Shown piece after piece: positions 5,181 through 6,092 of a DNA stretch of 6,092 nucleotides; the stretch's first letter is position 1; every line of letters begins with the position of its first letter. The notes beneath the pieces are model-generated. The model searched no databases. It had not been told where the DNA came from and was given only the letters and a program-made list of their open reading frames with translations. The stretch is from an uncultured Acidobacteriota bacterium (GTDB lineage Bacteria; Acidobacteriota; Blastocatellia; Pyrinomonadales; Pyrinomonadaceae). A program made the position numbers and the translations under genes. The stretch lies in the NCBI GenBank assembly GCA_902826385.1, contig CADEEU010000233.1, forward strand, positions 1 to 6,092, given 5' to 3'.

Positions 5181-5945
5181 ATGACTGGATATTTTAAGTT
5201 TGCGGGCACTGTATTCGCGTTGTTACTTTTCTTTTCGGTTACGAACGCTCAGCGTCCCGAGGTGACGGTCAGCCTAAACGAGGCATTTTTAGATTCGCTT
5301 CTCGATGCGGTCTTTCAGAATTCTCCGCCGATCGAGTTTTCGATTGCTTCGAACAGACATAGCCGCGCAGACGCGGAGATGCAGAGTTTAAGAGGGGCAA
5401 GTGAAAATGGTCTCGAAGGCTCTGGGATAAACCCAGGTAAGCGATACGGCCCTGTGTTTTCTTTCTCGGCGACCCCGAGTCCCGGCACTGAAAACCGCTC
5501 GTGTAAAGAGGTAATCCAGCTTCTTCGTGAGACGAACGGCGTCCGAACAGCGGTGCGGTTTCGCGATGGCAAAATACTCGCACCGCTCGCCTTTAGCGGC
5601 AACTACAATCCGCCGCTGGTCGGCTGTGTGCCGTTCACGGGTTACGCCGAGACGACCATTGACCTGGAATTCGACCAGCAAAATCAAAGAGTGGTCGCGC
5701 GAGCTCGCGTGCTGAACGTATCTCTCAATGGAACGGGCGGTGTGGGCGGTTCGCTGATCGCCAAAATGGTGCAGAGCTCCATTGATAAAAAGATCAATCC
5801 GATCGAGGTCGTCCGGCTTGATAAATTGTCGTTCGCCCTTCCCGTCCGAAACTCGACAAGCCTAAATATGAAAGCCGTCGGAATACGGACCGGCGTGGAA
5901 ATCGGAGTTTTGAACATCCACGTCGCTTACGATTTCGTGAAGTAG
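5181..5945 (+). CDS. Secreted protein of unknown function
   Basis: This encodes 254 residues from ATG 5181 to TAG 5943-5945. A Sec signal peptide is clear: MTGYFKF, a hydrophobic core to about residue 20, and likely cleavage TNA|Q after residue 23. There is no lipobox Cys. The mature protein starts VTVSLNEAFLDSLLDAVF. Later segments have the alternating pattern of an exported beta-rich or beta-groove domain: GVRTAVRFRDGKILAPLAFS, TTIDLEFDQQNQRVVARARV and IGVLNIHVAYDF. Two Cys (108 and 149) could form a disulfide. I do not recognise the family; a TULIP-like lipid-binding fold is only a guess from the pattern. Residues about 61-85 look inserted: charged, glycine-rich and repeat-like at DNA level. 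It follows kdsD by 93 nt on the same strand and may share its transcript, but its own promoter cannot be excluded. Confidence 0.85.
   Translation: MTGYFKFAGTVFALLLFFSVTNAQRPEVTVSLNEAFLDSLLDAVFQNSPPIEFSIASNRHSRADAEMQSLRGASENGLEGSGINPGKRYGPVFSFSATPSPGTENRSCKEVIQLLRETNGVRTAVRFRDGKILAPLAFSGNYNPPLVGCVPFTGYAETTIDLEFDQQNQRVVARARVLNVSLNGTGGVGGSLIAKMVQSSIDKKINPIEVVRLDKLSFALPVRNSTSLNMKAVGIRTGVEIGVLNIHVAYDFVK
5361..5395 (+). repeat. Repeat-like insert in the secreted protein gene
   Basis: The stretch is built from degenerate purine/CG units (GCGCAGA, CGCGGAGA, TGCAGAG) and ends TTTAAGAGG, unlike the surrounding coding sequence. It encodes SRADAEMQSLR between IEFSIA and GPVFSFSATP. From memory, CGCAGAGACGC-type strings occur as dispersed intergenic repeats in several bacterial groups, so this may be a domesticated copy. 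Only one copy is present in this window, so the repeat status is inferred. Confidence 0.35.
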
Positions 5946-6059
5946 TTCAAGCCGATCGAGATAGCCCAATCCGGACGTCCCGTAGACGAAATCGTATGTC
6001 TTTCCGGAGATATCCTCCCAAGCTTTCCCGAATTTCCTGTCATTTCCGCAATGGAACAC
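5862..6059 (-). CDS. Possible short ORF or gene remnant at right edge
   Basis: Read leftwards from GTG 6059, this frame gives 65 residues. The part outside the neighbouring gene reads like real protein: CGNDRKFGKAWEDISGK, then YDFVYGTSGLGYLDRLELL, rich in aromatic and glycine residues. The frame stays open rightwards to a TAG at 6078-6080, adding LTYWQV before the GTG. The last 84 nt overlap the 3' end of the secreted protein gene on the other strand and are probably a shadow. It may be the C-terminal remnant of a degraded gene or a short real gene. No ribosome site is seen and I do not recognise the family. Confidence 0.3.
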   Translation of the reverse strand: MFHCGNDRKFGKAWEDISGKTYDFVYGTSGLGYLDRLELLHEIVSDVDVQNSDFHAGPYSDGFHI

Positions 6060-6092
6060 GACTTGCCAATAAGTTAGCTAGCCGGTGCTTTC

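Noticed and set aside
6060..6092. Possible third copy of the palindromic element (AGCTAGCCGGTGCTTTC at the edge)
   Set aside because: Only GCCGGT-N-CT matches an arm and the partner arm would lie outside the window. The match is too short to call.

Overview
The window looks like a piece of a diderm (LPS-bearing) bacterial chromosome with GC in the low fifties. A secreted alpha-2-macroglobulin, a KDO-pathway sugar isomerase, a TonB-C-like protein and small Sec-exported proteins fit together in such a cell. The style of the hypothetical proteins (DUF4440-like, zinc ribbon plus TonB_C) and the in-frame palindromic repeats suggest Acidobacteriota, perhaps the Blastocatellia/Pyrinomonadaceae side. 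That placement is an inference; there is no rRNA or marker gene to confirm it.

Layout. Positions 1-2388 (+) hold the C-terminal half of a large bacterial alpha-2-macroglobulin with an intact CSEQ thioester motif. Its reading frame carries two copies of a 66-bp, 22-codon palindromic element (358-423 and 1459-1524). A hairpin terminator (2456-2494) closes this unit. A second perfect palindrome (2499-2524) and an extended -10 (2525-2533) precede a secreted protein with two NTF2/DUF4440-like domains (2542-3381, +). Tail to tail with it, 5 nt away, is a zinc ribbon-TM-TonB_C-like membrane protein (4019-3387, -). A divergent AT-rich spacer follows. Next is a kdsD-type arabinose-5-phosphate isomerase whose 5' end is broken: an N-terminal helix fragment in one frame (4159-4233) and the rest in another (4251-5087). 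A secreted protein of unknown function (5181-5945, +) follows, with a repeat-like low-conservation insert near its N-terminus. The right edge has a short minus-strand reading frame that may be a gene remnant.

How the genes relate. The alpha-2-macroglobulin, the NTF2-like protein and the last protein all act outside the cytoplasmic membrane, and KdsD would supply KDO for LPS. Terminators, strand switches and gaps argue against one operon; this looks like a set of separately transcribed envelope genes. I see no phage, CRISPR, toxin-antitoxin or defence cassette.

The strongest unusual signal is the pair of palindromic elements inside the alpha-2-macroglobulin gene. Their arms are conserved, their centres have diverged, the same three arm mismatches recur, and both sit in frame in probable surface loops. 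They behave like a protein-invading repeat family analogous to Rickettsia palindromic elements. The next most notable feature is the kdsD 5' lesion.
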